Assembly: GCA_020171895.1 (NCBI GenBank)
Contig: JAIVAN010000011.1
Coordinates: 1-64,000 of the forward strand
From: Bacillus timonensis
GTDB lineage: Bacteria; Bacillota; Bacilli; Bacillales; Bacillaceae_L
Reading direction: 5' to 3'
DNA: 64,000 nt
The notes below the pieces were generated by a model that had not been told where the DNA came from, ran no database searches, and saw only the letters and a list, made by a program, of their open reading frames with translations. Shown here in pieces: positions 35,526 to 44,472 of the stretch. The translations under genes and the position numbers were made by a program. Every line of letters begins with the position of its first letter. Position 1 is the stretch's first letter.

Positions 35526-35539
35526 TGAAAACGCTTTAA
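35526..35539. promoter_or_regulatory. cre site between acsA and acuABC
   Basis: TGAAAACGCTTTAA matches the CcpA consensus at 13 of 14 positions. It is 17 bp upstream of a TATAAT (35556-35561) that can serve acuA, so it overlaps the acuA -35 region, and it lies about 60 bp upstream of the acsA -35. CcpA repression of both units is known in B. subtilis. Confidence 0.8.
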
Positions 35540-35598
35540 ATTCTCTCTTTTCATGTATAATATTACTTAAATATCGAATGAAATTGGTGGTGAAGTAT

Positions 35599-36231
35599 AT
35601 GAAACATAACAAAACCTATAATGCCAAAGAATTAAAAACACCTCATGGCACACTTATTATTGAAGGACCTATTTCGTCTGAAGCACTTGCAAGTTATGAA
35701 TTTCATAAAGACCTTGTTGCCTTTAGAAGTCCGGAACAACAGCATAAAGCTTTAATTGATATTGCCGACCTACCAGAAGGACGTATTATTATTGCAAGAA
35801 ATAACCTTACAATTGTTGGGTATGTTACCTACTTATACCCAGATCCGCTAGAACGTTGGTCAGAAGGAAAGATGGAAGATTTGATTGAACTTGGTGCTAT
35901 AGAAGTAATCCCTGAATTTCGAGGATATGCTGTTGGAAAAAATCTATTAACTGTTTCAATGATGGACAATGCAATGGAAGATTATATTATTATTACCACT
36001 GAGTATTATTGGCACTGGGACCTTAAGGGGACTGGATTAAATGTTTGGGAATATAGGAAAGTTATGGAAAAGATGATGAATGCCGGAGGTCTAACTTGGT
36101 ACGCGACTGACGACCCAGAAATTAGTTCTCACCCAGCAAATTGTTTAATGGCCCGAATAGGATCAAGAATAAAAAGTGATTCTGTTCAACGTTTTGATAG
36201 ACTTCGATTTATGAATAGGTTTATGTACTAA
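35599..36231 (+). CDS. acuA: AcuA protein acetyltransferase
   Basis: GNAT-family acetyltransferase that inactivates AcsA by acetylating its catalytic lysine. The ATG at 35599 follows GGTGGTGAAG and gives 210 aa, the B. subtilis length. A longer frame of 217 aa begins in the ribosome-binding region. The acetyl-CoA-binding part is visible as GAIEVIPEFRGYAVGKNLL at about residues 105-123. First gene of acuABC, 53 bp before acuB. Confidence 0.96.
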   Translation: MKHNKTYNAKELKTPHGTLIIEGPISSEALASYEFHKDLVAFRSPEQQHKALIDIADLPEGRIIIARNNLTIVGYVTYLYPDPLERWSEGKMEDLIELGAIEVIPEFRGYAVGKNLLTVSMMDNAMEDYIIITTEYYWHWDLKGTGLNVWEYRKVMEKMMNAGGLTWYATDDPEISSHPANCLMARIGSRIKSDSVQRFDRLRFMNRFMY

Positions 36232-36284
36232 CAAGAGTGAATATAGCCTGCTATACTATTCAATTCTATCTAGGAGGGTTTTGA

Positions 36285-36935
36285 ATGATTGTAGAACAAA
36301 TAATGAAAACAGATGTGGCGACTCTTTCTCCATCAGATAAGATATCAGATGCGATTAGGCTATTACACGAGAAAAAAATAAGGCACATTCCTATTGTCGA
36401 TAAAAACGATTCAGTAGTTGGGATTGTTAGTGATAGGGACGTTCGTGATGCTAGTCCCTCAATCTTTCAGAAGACTGAAGATCAAGATTTTGAAAACCTT
36501 ATAATTGAAAATATTATGACGAAGAATGTAATTACTGCACATCCTCTTGATTTTGTTGAAGAGATTTCAGCAGTCTTTTATGAACAAAAAATTGGCTGCC
36601 TCCCAGTAATTCAATCTAAGAAACTAGTTGGTATTGTTACAGAAACTGACTTACTTTACACATTGATTCAATTAACAGGAGCTCATCAACCTGGTTCACA
36701 AATAGAGGTTAAGGTTGAAAATAAAGCAGGGATGCTGTCAGATGTAGCAAATATTATCAAAAAGAGAGAAACAAATATTACAAGTGTGTTAGTATACCCT
36801 GATCGTAATGAGGATTTTAAAGTTCTTGTTTTTAGAGTTCAAACGATGAATCCACTTGGTATTATTTCTGATTTAATTGAAGAAGGCTATCACGTATTAT
36901 GGCCAAACTTTGAGGTACCACACCATGAAGAATGA
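36285..36935 (+). CDS. acuB: AcuB, CBS-domain and ACT-domain protein
   Basis: Second protein of the acetoin-utilisation operon, with no proven biochemical activity. The 216-aa protein has two CBS domains (IMKTDVATLSPSDKISDAI and IMTKNVITAHPLDFVEEIS) followed by a C-terminal ACT-like domain (IEVKVENKAGMLSDVANIIKK). This suggests binding of an adenine nucleotide and a small ligand. The ribosome-binding site is AGGAGGG. Its last 11 bp overlap acuC. Confidence 0.96.
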   Translation: MIVEQIMKTDVATLSPSDKISDAIRLLHEKKIRHIPIVDKNDSVVGIVSDRDVRDASPSIFQKTEDQDFENLIIENIMTKNVITAHPLDFVEEISAVFYEQKIGCLPVIQSKKLVGIVTETDLLYTLIQLTGAHQPGSQIEVKVENKAGMLSDVANIIKKRETNITSVLVYPDRNEDFKVLVFRVQTMNPLGIISDLIEEGYHVLWPNFEVPHHEE

Positions 36936-38088
36936 TTCCATTTTTGTATATTCACCAGAGTTATTTCAATATAAATTTAATGACAATCATCCCTTTAATC
37001 AATTAAGGGTTGAACTTACATACGATTTATTGAAAGCTTTAGATGTATTAAATCCTTCCCAGGTTGTCACACCAAGAATGGCAACGGATGAAGAATTAGA
37101 ACTAGTACATGACCCAAAGTATATACAAGCAGTCAAGCTCGCAAGTGAAGGAAATCTACCTAAAGAGAAAGCCATTAATTTTGGAATAGGTACTGAAGAT
37201 ACACCAATGTTTGCAAACATGCATCAGGCAAGTGCATTACTTGTTGGAGCAACATTAACCGCTGTAGATTATGTTCTTACTGGTAAAGCCAATCATGCCC
37301 TAAGCCTTGGTGGTGGATTGCATCACGGCTTTAGAGGAAAAGCTTCAGGCTTTTGTATTTATAATGATAGTTCAGTGGCTATTAAATATATTCAATCAAA
37401 ATACAATTTACGAGTATTATACGTTGATACTGATGCCCATCACGGTGACGGAGTTCAGTGGACTTTTTACGACGATCCAAATGTTTGTACATTTTCTATC
37501 CATGAAACAGGTCGCTACCTATTTCCCGGAACAGGAAATGTTGGTGAACGAGGAACTGGAAAAGGCTATGGTTATTCCTTTAATATACCCGTTGATGCCT
37601 TTACAGAAGATGAATCATGGCTACATGCATATAAAGTAGGTCTTACTGAGGTTGCTGATTTTTTTAAACCAGATATTATTATCACTCAAAATGGAGCGGA
37701 TTCTCATTATTATGATCCACTTACTCATCTTTCATCATCTATTAAAATTTACAAAGAAATACCTAAACTCGCACATGAAATAGCACATAAATATTGTAAT
37801 GGTAGGTGGATAGCAGTCGGTGGTGGTGGGTACGATATTTGGAGGGTTGTTCCAAGAGCATGGGCTTTGATATGGTTAGAAATGATTGAGAAATCGAATA
37901 TATCTGGATTTCTCCCTCAGGAATGGATTGAAAAATGGCAGCAAAAATCTCCGGTCAAGCTCATTGATACATGGGAGGATCCACACGATTTATATCCACC
38001 GATACCTAGAAAACTTGAAATTAACGAAAAAAATGAACAAACCGTTATCAAGGCTTTATTTCCTATCAGAAATCATACGAACAATTGA
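36925..38088 (+). CDS. acuC: AcuC protein deacetylase
   Basis: Zinc-dependent histone-deacetylase-family protein that reactivates acetylated AcsA. The start is the ATG overlapping the acuB stop by 11 bp, with GAGGT upstream inside acuB. The product is 387 aa, as in B. subtilis. A longer upstream frame would lie inside acuB and is rejected. Motifs: LSLGGGLHHGF, VDTDAHHGDGVQW with zinc ligands, and the C-terminal GGGGYD. Convergent with ccpA. Confidence 0.97.
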   Translation: MKNDSIFVYSPELFQYKFNDNHPFNQLRVELTYDLLKALDVLNPSQVVTPRMATDEELELVHDPKYIQAVKLASEGNLPKEKAINFGIGTEDTPMFANMHQASALLVGATLTAVDYVLTGKANHALSLGGGLHHGFRGKASGFCIYNDSSVAIKYIQSKYNLRVLYVDTDAHHGDGVQWTFYDDPNVCTFSIHETGRYLFPGTGNVGERGTGKGYGYSFNIPVDAFTEDESWLHAYKVGLTEVADFFKPDIIITQNGADSHYYDPLTHLSSSIKIYKEIPKLAHEIAHKYCNGRWIAVGGGGYDIWRVVPRAWALIWLEMIEKSNISGFLPQEWIEKWQQKSPVKLIDTWEDPHDLYPPIPRKLEINEKNEQTVIKALFPIRNHTNN

Positions 38089-38183
38089 AAATTGGATTCA
38101 TCGCGAGCCCATGTACAGTATGAGGCCTTATAATAATTATTCTCTTTATTTTTAGAGGTCTTTGCGATAGTTTTCAAACAGTA

Positions 38184-38212
38184 AAAAGCTGACTTATGAA
38201 AGTCAGCTTTTG
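38184..38212. terminator. bidirectional terminator between acuABC and ccpA
   Basis: AAAAGCTGACTT-ATGA-AAGTCAGCTTTT, a perfect 12-bp stem with T-runs on both strands. Confidence 0.92.
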
Positions 38213-38214
38213 CA

Positions 38215-39213
38215 TTATTTTGTTGTTCCACGATATTCAAGTCTATGTGGCAAGACAACAATATGATCTTCTACTTTTTCTTTATTCATGTATTTTGTTA
38301 ATAGTCTCATTGCAACTGCTCCAATATCATACATTGGTTGAACAACTGTTGTGAGTTGTGGACGAACCATTGTCGCTAATTTCGTGTTATCAAAACCAAC
38401 AACTTCAATATCATTAGGTATGTTGAGACCTTGATCTTGTGCTCCATGAATAACTCCTAAAGCCATTTCATCGGTACCTACAAAAATAGCAGTTACTTTA
38501 GAGGATAACTCGTTTATTTTCTGAAAAGCTTCTAATCCGGAATCATACGTATAATCCCCTTCAACAACAAGATCTCCTTTGAAAGGTAGATTTGCTTCTT
38601 CTAAGGCGCGTTTATAACCGTCAAGCTTATTTTGTGCATTAATTGGATCTTCCATTGGACCAGAAACATACGCGATATTTTTATGTCCTTTATTAATAAG
38701 AGCTGATACTGCATCATAAGCCCCTTGTTCAAAATCAATTTTAACAGATGGAATAACGCCACTTTCTTCAAATGAAGCAGCTAATACGATAGGAACAGGA
38801 GAACGCTGGAATTCTTTAACGTGTTCTTCTGTAATATTTCCACCCATGAATACAATACCGTCTACTTGCTTACCTAACATGGTATTAAGCAAGTGCAATT
38901 CTTTATCTTTGTTTTGATCTGAATTACTTAGTATGATATTGTATTTGTACATTGTAGCGATATCTTCAATTCCTCTTGCTAGTTCAGCATAAAAAATGCT
39001 AGAAATGTCTGGGATAATGACACCAACTGTTGTCGTTTTCTTACTTGCAAGTCCTCTTGCTACCGCATTTGGTCTATAACCTAATCTCTCGATCGCCTCG
39101 GAGACCTTTTTTCTAGTAGCAGGCTTAACATTAGGGTTTCCATTAACTACACGGGAAACCGTTGCCATTGAAACATTTGCTTCTCTTGCTACATCATAAA
39201 TCGTGATATTCAT
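38215..39213 (-). CDS. ccpA: catabolite control protein A
   Basis: LacI-family master regulator of carbon catabolite control, which binds cre sites with HPr-Ser-P. The 332-aa protein has the N-terminal helix-turn-helix and hinge ([37 protein letters not shown]) and the periplasmic-binding-like core ([17 protein letters not shown] near the end). AAGGAGTAG precedes the ATG. It is downstream of aroA in the same direction, but a 500-bp gap holding a repeat copy separates them. Confidence 0.98.
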   Translation of the reverse strand: MNITIYDVAREANVSMATVSRVVNGNPNVKPATRKKVSEAIERLGYRPNAVARGLASKKTTTVGVIIPDISSIFYAELARGIEDIATMYKYNIILSNSDQNKDKELHLLNTMLGKQVDGIVFMGGNITEEHVKEFQRSPVPIVLAASFEESGVIPSVKIDFEQGAYDAVSALINKGHKNIAYVSGPMEDPINAQNKLDGYKRALEEANLPFKGDLVVEGDYTYDSGLEAFQKINELSSKVTAIFVGTDEMALGVIHGAQDQGLNIPNDIEVVGFDNTKLATMVRPQLTTVVQPMYDIGAVAMRLLTKYMNKEKVEDHIVVLPHRLEYRGTTK

Positions 39214-39431
39214 AGCTTCTACTCCTTTTTCTTTTCTTCCAATTCTCCATTTATATGTTAGATAGTATTCTACATTTCATAATGAATCATCAATATTTCC
39301 ACCAAATGGCACACATTCTCGTAACTATATGTAAAATATCATACGATACTATAGAATCTATCGCAATCTCTTTACTAGGATTTATACGTAAATTTGTCTA
39401 TATTTTGTCCAATTAACTCTTTCTTTAACAA

Positions 39432-39640
39432 GGCTACCCTGAAAATAAACACTGAGCTTGGGGTGTTAATCTGCGTTGCAGGAACCTCGCTTACCGTGGG
39501 GCACTTCTTGAGCCTCCTCTGCTTGCCTGTGAGGTAAGGAAGCCCGGCGCATTTCCAGTAGGACTTGAATAAGCTTCCTTGAATCTTCACCGCACGAAGG
39601 AAATGCGTTAGCATTTTCGAGGAGTCTCGGTCCTTCGATT
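39432..39640 (-). repeat. GC-rich element, degenerate copy h with 56-bp insertion
   Basis: A reversed copy in the ccpA-aroA gap. Core arms have several unpaired changes (GCACTTCTTGAG, TGCTTGCCTGTGAGG), so it looks old. It carries the 56-bp insertion at 39564-39619 between two AGGA (TCCT) sequences. The left flank module is missing, replaced by unrelated sequence after TCCTTCGATTGC. Confidence 0.88.
39564..39619 (-). repeat. 56-bp insertion inside repeat copy h
   Basis: Same segment as in copies d and m, reversed, with a few substitutions (e.g. GTTAGC for GTCAGC). Bordered by AGGA on each side. Confidence 0.88.
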
Positions 39641-39679
39641 GCATTTCGCTCTCTATAAAAAATGTTTTTACTGACGAAA

Positions 39680-39709
39680 AAAAGTACCTCATTTATTAGA
39701 GGTACTTTA
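39680..39709 (-). terminator. terminator of aroA
   Basis: AAAGTACCTC / GAGGTACTTT stem, then TTTTTTTCG on the minus strand. It lies 6 bp beyond the aroA stop. Confidence 0.92.
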
Positions 39710-39714
39710 AGTAT

Positions 39715-40791
39715 CTATACTCTGACTGGATGTAAAGATTTTAGTTCTCTCATGAATTCGTTAAACGTATCGATATCCATCTGTTGAGCCGAGTCAGAAA
39801 GGGCAACAGCAGGATCAGGGTGAACCTCAGCCATAATTCCGTCAGCTCCAATGGCTAACGCTGCCTTAGCAGTAGGTAATAGTAAATCACGACGACCTGT
39901 AGAATGAGTAACATCAACCATAACTGGTAAATGAGTTTCTTGTTTTAGGATAGGAACTGCTGAAATATCTAATGTGTTTCTAGTTGCTTTCTCGTATGTT
40001 CGAATACCTCTTTCACAAAGAATAATTTGTCCATTTCCTTGTGATATGATATATTCAGCTGCATTCATAAATTCATCAAGAGTTGCTGCTAAACCTCTTT
40101 TTAACAAGATAGGTTTATTAACAGCCCCCGCAGCTTTTAATAGATCGAAGTTTTGCATGTTCCTTGCACCAATTTGAATTACATCAAGGTAATCAAGCGC
40201 CATTTCAATATCTGCTGGATTGGTAATTTCACTGATTACTGCCATATCAAACTCATCAGCTACTCTCTTTAGTATCTTAAGTCCTTCAAGCCCTAAGCCC
40301 TGAAAATCATAAGGAGATGTTCTAGGTTTAAATGCTCCGCCACGCAACAATTTTAACCCTTGATTTTTTACAGCTTGAGCAACTGTTGCTACTTGCTCAT
40401 AGCTCTCAACCGCACAAGGTCCCATTACGAAATGAGGATTTCCGTCACCAATCTTTACACCCTTTACATTTACGATCGTATCTTCAGGCTTCTTCTTTCT
40501 AGATACAAGTAACGCTTTTCGATGGTCATCTTTTTGAAGCTCTAACCCTGCCTTAAATACTTCTTTAAAAATATGCTGAAGCGTAGATGTTTCAAAAGGG
40601 CCGTTGTTATTTTCAACAATCATGTTTAACATCTTTCGCTCTCTCACTGGATCATAGCGATTAATCCCCTGAGATTCTTTCACCTTTCCAATTTCCTGTA
40701 CAAGTTTTCCCCGTTCACTAATTAAGTGTAGCAACTGCATATTTAAATCATCTAATTGCTGTCGTAGTGTATCTAATTCTGCGTTACTCAT
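39715..40791 (-). CDS. aroA: bifunctional DAHP synthase / chorismate mutase
   Basis: Catalyses the first step of aromatic amino-acid synthesis (EC 2.5.1.54). The N-terminal chorismate mutase domain (about 1-90, [20 protein letters not shown]) also acts as the feedback sensor. The C-terminal DAHP synthase barrel starts at [11 protein letters not shown] and includes [18 protein letters not shown] and [16 protein letters not shown]. The ATG at 40791 follows AAAGGGTG and gives 358 aa, the B. subtilis AroA(G) length. A longer frame adds 13 residues without a ribosome-binding site. In B. subtilis it also precedes ccpA. Confidence 0.97.
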   Translation of the reverse strand: MSNAELDTLRQQLDDLNMQLLHLISERGKLVQEIGKVKESQGINRYDPVRERKMLNMIVENNNGPFETSTLQHIFKEVFKAGLELQKDDHRKALLVSRKKKPEDTIVNVKGVKIGDGNPHFVMGPCAVESYEQVATVAQAVKNQGLKLLRGGAFKPRTSPYDFQGLGLEGLKILKRVADEFDMAVISEITNPADIEMALDYLDVIQIGARNMQNFDLLKAAGAVNKPILLKRGLAATLDEFMNAAEYIISQGNGQIILCERGIRTYEKATRNTLDISAVPILKQETHLPVMVDVTHSTGRRDLLLPTAKAALAIGADGIMAEVHPDPAVALSDSAQQMDIDTFNEFMRELKSLHPVRV

Positions 40792-40980
40792 TTTTTTCAC
40801 CCTTTCCTTTATATTCAAAGATTTTACCATTTAATTTCGCATTTTTTCTACTGTAAAGTATGATTAAGATATAAAAGTATGGTACATTTCTAGTATCGTC
40901 AGTATTTTGACCTGACAAGAATAGATTAATACATTTTAAGTTAGTGCTTATTATAAACGATAGTGAATTTAATGTCACGA

Positions 40981-41024
40981 AAAATACTTTATTATTTAAA
41001 CGCTTTTAAGCGATAAAGTATTTT
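40981..41024. promoter_or_regulatory. hairpin upstream of the FtsA-like gene
   Basis: AAAATACTTTAT at the left and ATAAAGTATTTT at the right pair. They enclose CGCTT-TT-AAGCG. It ends 25 bp before the start codon and would fold into a two-stem structure in the mRNA leader or act as an operator. Part of it (AAACGCTTTT) resembles a cre with two mismatches. Confidence 0.45.
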
Positions 41025-41048
41025 ATGCCTATACATGAAAGAAGGTGT

Positions 41049-43214
41049 ATGAATTTGGGAGAAAGTTCAAAGATTTTTGCACTGGATATCGGGACGCGTT
41101 CTGTAGTTGGAATAATATTAAAAGAAGACAATGGTCGATTTGAGATTGTTGATATCGTCATAAACGAACATAAAGAGCGCTCCATGATAGATGGTCAAAT
41201 TCACGATATATTATCTGTATCAAACGTTATCTATGAAACAAAGAAAATATTAGAAGAACGACACGGCAAATTAGAAAAGGTATGTGTCGCAGCTGCTGGT
41301 CGAGCATTAAAAACAGAAAGAGCAAAAGCGACTCTTAATATATCTGGAAAACCGATTATGAAAAAAGAAGATATATTACACCTTGAACTCAGTGCTGTAC
41401 AACAAGCTCAATATTCAATTGCAGAAAAACAAAATGATGAAAATAGTCATCACTATTATTGTGTAGGGTACTCAGTTATTCATTATCAGTTAGATAACCA
41501 AGATATAGGAAGCTTAATTGACCAACAAGGAGAAGAAGCTTCAGTAGAAGTAATCGCTACATTTTTACCAAAAGTAGTCGTCGAATCACTTATTGCAGCA
41601 CTTCATAGGGCAGAGCTTGAAATGGAAGCTTTAACTTTAGAGCCGATTGCAGCTATAAACGTTCTTATCCCTCAGTCTATGAGAAGGCTTAATGTAGCAT
41701 TGGTTGATATTGGGGCTGGTACATCTGATATTGCAATAACTGATTTAGGTACAATTGTAGCATATGGTATGGTACCTGTAGCAGGAGATGAGATTACAGA
41801 AGCTATAAGTGACCAGTTTCTATTGGACTTCCCATTAGCTGAAAAAGCTAAAAGAGATCTATATACAAATGAAGCTATTAAAGTGACAGACATCTTAGGA
41901 TTCGAAAACGAAATTAGTAAGGATCAAGTCGTAACTCAAATCTCTGAGTCAATAGATAAATTGGCTTCACATATACGGGAAGAAATTCTCCATCTCAATA
42001 ATTCGAAACCTCCAAAAGCAGTGATGCTAGTTGGGGGTGGAAGCTTAACACCTGAATTGCCCAAACGTCTAGCAACAATGCTAGGTCTTCCTGAAAATCG
42101 GGTAGCGATAAGAGGAATTGACGCTATTCAAAATATAGAACTAGCGGAATCCGTAAATAAAGGACCTGAGCTCGTAACACCAATCGGAATTGCTATAGCT
42201 GCTAGACAAAGTCCTGTCCAATATCTAAGTGTTTATGTAAATGATAAGCCTGTTAGACTATTTGATATGAAGCAACTAACCGTTGGGGACTGTCTGTTAG
42301 CCGCAGGTATAAAGATGAGTAAGCTTTATGGAAAACCAGGAATGGCAATGATTATTTCTATTAATGGACAACAGGTAACAATCCCTGGGAAACATGGTAC
42401 TCCACCTTCAATTGCATTAAATGGGCAGGTATGTTCCTTAGACGACCGTGTGCAAAATGGAGACACGTTATTAGTTCAAAAAGGAGAAGATGGTTCCTCA
42501 GTTTCAATCATGATAAAAGATCTTATCGATGAAGTTCCTTCTAAGTACATCTTCATCAATGGGATTAAGTATACTTTACAGGCTAAAATTTCGCAGAATT
42601 CAAGACTGGTGACTAGTGACACATTCGTTCAAGACAGAGATACGATATCGTACTACTTTCCTGATACCTTTTCAGATGCGTTAATCGAGTTAAACATTGA
42701 AGATGAACTAACTAAGCTAACTCGCTTTACCATTCAATTAAATGATGAATCTGTTCATGTTCCTGAGTGTTCATACAGATTAATGAAAAATAACATGGAG
42801 ACAAGCCCTTCTACTACTTTTATAAATGGAGATACGTTTGAATTTGTTCAAGGTCAACCTTCTACCGTTAAAAACGTACTAGAATCATTAGATAAAAAGA
42901 TGACCGAACATATTTCTGTTTTTTATCATGATGAACAAATAGAGATGCATAAACCCATCTTAGAATTGTACCGTAATGGACAATTACTAAAACAGGATGA
43001 TTTACTCTCAATGGATGATAAGGTACAAGTGGTGTCAAAAAAGATTGAGCCTTTCATTTTTCAAGATTTGTTCCGACATGTGGATATACAATTACCTTCC
43101 CGTAATGCAGGAAGATTTGTTCTATTAAAGAATAATGAAGAGGTTTCGTTTCATGAGCCAATCAATACGGGTGATCACTTAAAGATTGTTTGGCCAGAGA
43201 AAATAACAAATTAA
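41049..43214 (+). CDS. FtsA-like actin-fold protein with long C-terminal extension
   Basis: A 721-aa protein whose first 390 or so residues have the FtsA/PilM actin-like fold. Visible parts are the phosphate-1 motif FALDIGTRSVVGI near residue 10, an SHS2/1C-like subdomain (EKVCVAAAGRALKTERAKATL), the phosphate-2 motif VDIGAGTSDIAI near 219, and the adenosine motif MLVGGGSLTPEL near 327. The remaining 330 residues look like successive small beta-rich modules with a recurring pattern (DRVQNGDTLLV, NGDTFEFV, MDDKVQVV, NTGDHLKIV), possibly beta-grasp-like. It is not the canonical ftsA, which is about 430 aa and sits beside ftsZ. The role is unknown; an actin-like scaffold for division or envelope work is the natural guess. 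The chosen ATG follows AAGGTG. An ATG 24 bp earlier is possible. Confidence 0.75.
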   Translation: MNLGESSKIFALDIGTRSVVGIILKEDNGRFEIVDIVINEHKERSMIDGQIHDILSVSNVIYETKKILEERHGKLEKVCVAAAGRALKTERAKATLNISGKPIMKKEDILHLELSAVQQAQYSIAEKQNDENSHHYYCVGYSVIHYQLDNQDIGSLIDQQGEEASVEVIATFLPKVVVESLIAALHRAELEMEALTLEPIAAINVLIPQSMRRLNVALVDIGAGTSDIAITDLGTIVAYGMVPVAGDEITEAISDQFLLDFPLAEKAKRDLYTNEAIKVTDILGFENEISKDQVVTQISESIDKLASHIREEILHLNNSKPPKAVMLVGGGSLTPELPKRLATMLGLPENRVAIRGIDAIQNIELAESVNKGPELVTPIGIAIAARQSPVQYLSVYVNDKPVRLFDMKQLTVGDCLLAAGIKMSKLYGKPGMAMIISINGQQVTIPGKHGTPPSIALNGQVCSLDDRVQNGDTLLVQKGEDGSSVSIMIKDLIDEVPSKYIFINGIKYTLQAKISQNSRLVTSDTFVQDRDTISYYFPDTFSDALIELNIEDELTKLTRFTIQLNDESVHVPECSYRLMKNNMETSPSTTFINGDTFEFVQGQPSTVKNVLESLDKKMTEHISVFYHDEQIEMHKPILELYRNGQLLKQDDLLSMDDKVQVVSKKIEPFIFQDLFRHVDIQLPSRNAGRFVLLKNNEEVSFHEPINTGDHLKIVWPEKITN

Positions 43215-43223
43215 CAAATGAAT

Positions 43224-43268
43224 AAGGCTAGTATTTCCCAATGGGGAATGCTAGCCTCTTTTTTTTTG
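43224..43268 (+). terminator. terminator of the FtsA-like gene
   Basis: AGGCTAG / CTAGCCT with an inner imperfect stem, followed by nine T residues. Confidence 0.9.
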
Positions 43269-43526
43269 ACTACCCTGAAAATACAAATCTGAATATGGGG
43301 TGTTAACCTACGTTACAGGACTCTCGCTTTCCACGGGGCGCCACTTGAGCCTCCTCGGCCTTTGGCCTGTGGGGTCCGGGGCCCGGCGCATTTCCCGTAG
43401 GAGTCTCGGTCCTTCCACTTCGGTTTACACGTCTGACATACTTCGATTCAACACTCGATGATGCACAAAAGAAACTATTACACATTTTCATTCATCATGG
43501 TGCAATTCTTAAATTGCATGGAAGTC
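43269..43526 (-). repeat. GC-rich palindromic intergenic element, copy i
   Basis: A full reversed unit starting right at the T-run of the preceding terminator. The inner hairpin is lengthened (GGCC-AAA-GGCC). GCGCC/GGCGC pairs, but the neighbouring arm (GGCCCCGG versus CTCAAG) does not. The flank hairpin TGCAATTTAAGAATTGCA is present. Confidence 0.92.
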
Positions 43527-43578
43527 TACCCTGAAAATACGACTCTGAACATGGTGTGTTAATTTTCGTTGTAGGCAC
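43527..43578 (-). repeat. truncated second unit of the GC-rich element
   Basis: Only the outer end of a second unit (TCTACCCTGAAAATACGAC through TGTTAATTTTCGTTGTAGG) follows copy i in tandem, then the similarity stops. Confidence 0.85.
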
Positions 43579-43667
43579 TCAACGTTCTAATACTAATAAC
43601 CATCTGTAAATCACTTAATTATTTAACCAGAATACATATATATAAAGGTTCTAAGGGGGAGAGTTAT

Positions 43668-44039
43668 ATGAAGTGGAAAAATTATGGGCTTTGGGTGTCG
43701 ATTGCATCAATAAGCTATATGGTATTAAAGGACCTCGGGTATCAAATAGATTTAACTCGTTGGGAAACTTATGTATCAGCTATTTTAGGTATATTCGCCA
43801 CACTTGGTGTAATTTCAAATCCTGAAGATGGAAAAGGTTACTTTCGAGTAAAAAGCAGAGGAAACAAAAGACCCCTTCAAAATAGTTCACCTACGATTAA
43901 TAATGGAACTGAAATTCAATTTTCAGATAAACTTGAGCAAAATCAAAGAAGTGAGACCCTAGACCATATAGGTCAAGATGAAACAATAAAGAGGCCACCT
44001 AAAGAACAAATTGGAGAACGAATGCCAAATGAAAAATAA
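43668..44039 (+). CDS. small membrane protein resembling phi LC3-type phage holins
   Basis: A 123-aa protein with two likely membrane segments in the first 60 residues (YGLWVSIASISYMVLKDLG and WETYVSAILGIFATLGVI). They are followed by NPEDGKGY and a long polar tail. The two-helix layout and the LGVISNPEDGKG ending recall the Phage_holin_1 family, but the similarity is judged by eye. No endolysin or phage gene is nearby, so a domesticated holin or an unrelated small membrane protein are both possible. AAGGGGGAGAG precedes the ATG. Confidence 0.6.
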   Translation: MKWKNYGLWVSIASISYMVLKDLGYQIDLTRWETYVSAILGIFATLGVISNPEDGKGYFRVKSRGNKRPLQNSSPTINNGTEIQFSDKLEQNQRSETLDHIGQDETIKRPPKEQIGERMPNEK

Positions 44040-44068
44040 CCTATTACTCAATAGGTTATTTCTATTTT
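44035..44068 (+). terminator. terminator of the holin-like gene
   Basis: AATAACCTATT-ACTC-AATAGGTTATT followed by TCTATTTTC. It begins within the stop codon region. Confidence 0.85.
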
Positions 44069-44074
44069 CTCTCT

Positions 44075-44404
44075 TTATTTTACAACTTCACGTGTCAGTG
44101 AATCGTATGTTATTTTCCAATGAGATGCATGCCAAGTAACATCTCCTTTATCAAATAATATTGCTTGTGGCGATTCATGTTTGACATGATATGTTTCAGC
44201 AATATAATTTGATAGTGGTCTTGCCTCTTGAACATATAAGTAGTATGTATCGACTGCTTGATTATCTTCAACAAACTTCTCAAATTCTTCAAACGCTGCA
44301 TGACTAATTGGACATGTTAGGCTATGTTTAATTAATAAAAATTTCCCTTTCGCTTCAACAACTTCTTTAAATTCATCAATTTCACTGATTTTACGGTTAA
44401 GCAA
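44075..44404 (-). CDS. ytxJ: bacillithiol-system redox protein YtxJ
   Basis: Thioredoxin-fold protein of the YtxJ family, annotated as a redox-active partner of bacillithiol (monothiol bacilliredoxin-like). The 109-aa protein has the active site SLTCPIS at about residues 28-34 and SPQAILF at the position of the cis-proline loop. The start is TTG with AGGAGTG 7 nt upstream; no ATG is available. Last gene of the ytxGHJ group, separated from ytxH by a hairpin. Confidence 0.92.
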   Translation of the reverse strand: MLNRKISEIDEFKEVVEAKGKFLLIKHSLTCPISHAAFEEFEKFVEDNQAVDTYYLYVQEARPLSNYIAETYHVKHESPQAILFDKGDVTWHASHWKITYDSLTREVVK

Positions 44405-44428
44405 CTTAATTCACTCCTATATAAAAAT

Positions 44429-44461
44429 AAATGGTGAAGTTATCTTACCACTTCACCATTC
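44429..44461 (-). terminator. internal terminator between ytxH and ytxJ
   Basis: AATGGTGAAGT / ACTTCACCATT, a perfect 11-bp stem. On the minus strand it is followed by TATTTTTATA. It should reduce ytxJ transcription relative to ytxG and ytxH. Confidence 0.8.
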
Positions 44462-44472
44462 TTTTCTCAAAT

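Noticed and set aside
36877-36924. 16-codon extension of acuC
   Set aside because: Falls inside acuB; the ATG at 36925 gives the B. subtilis length of 387 aa.
39375-39692. 105-aa minus-strand frame between ccpA and aroA
   Set aside because: Covers repeat copy h and the aroA terminator; no ribosome-binding site or family resemblance.
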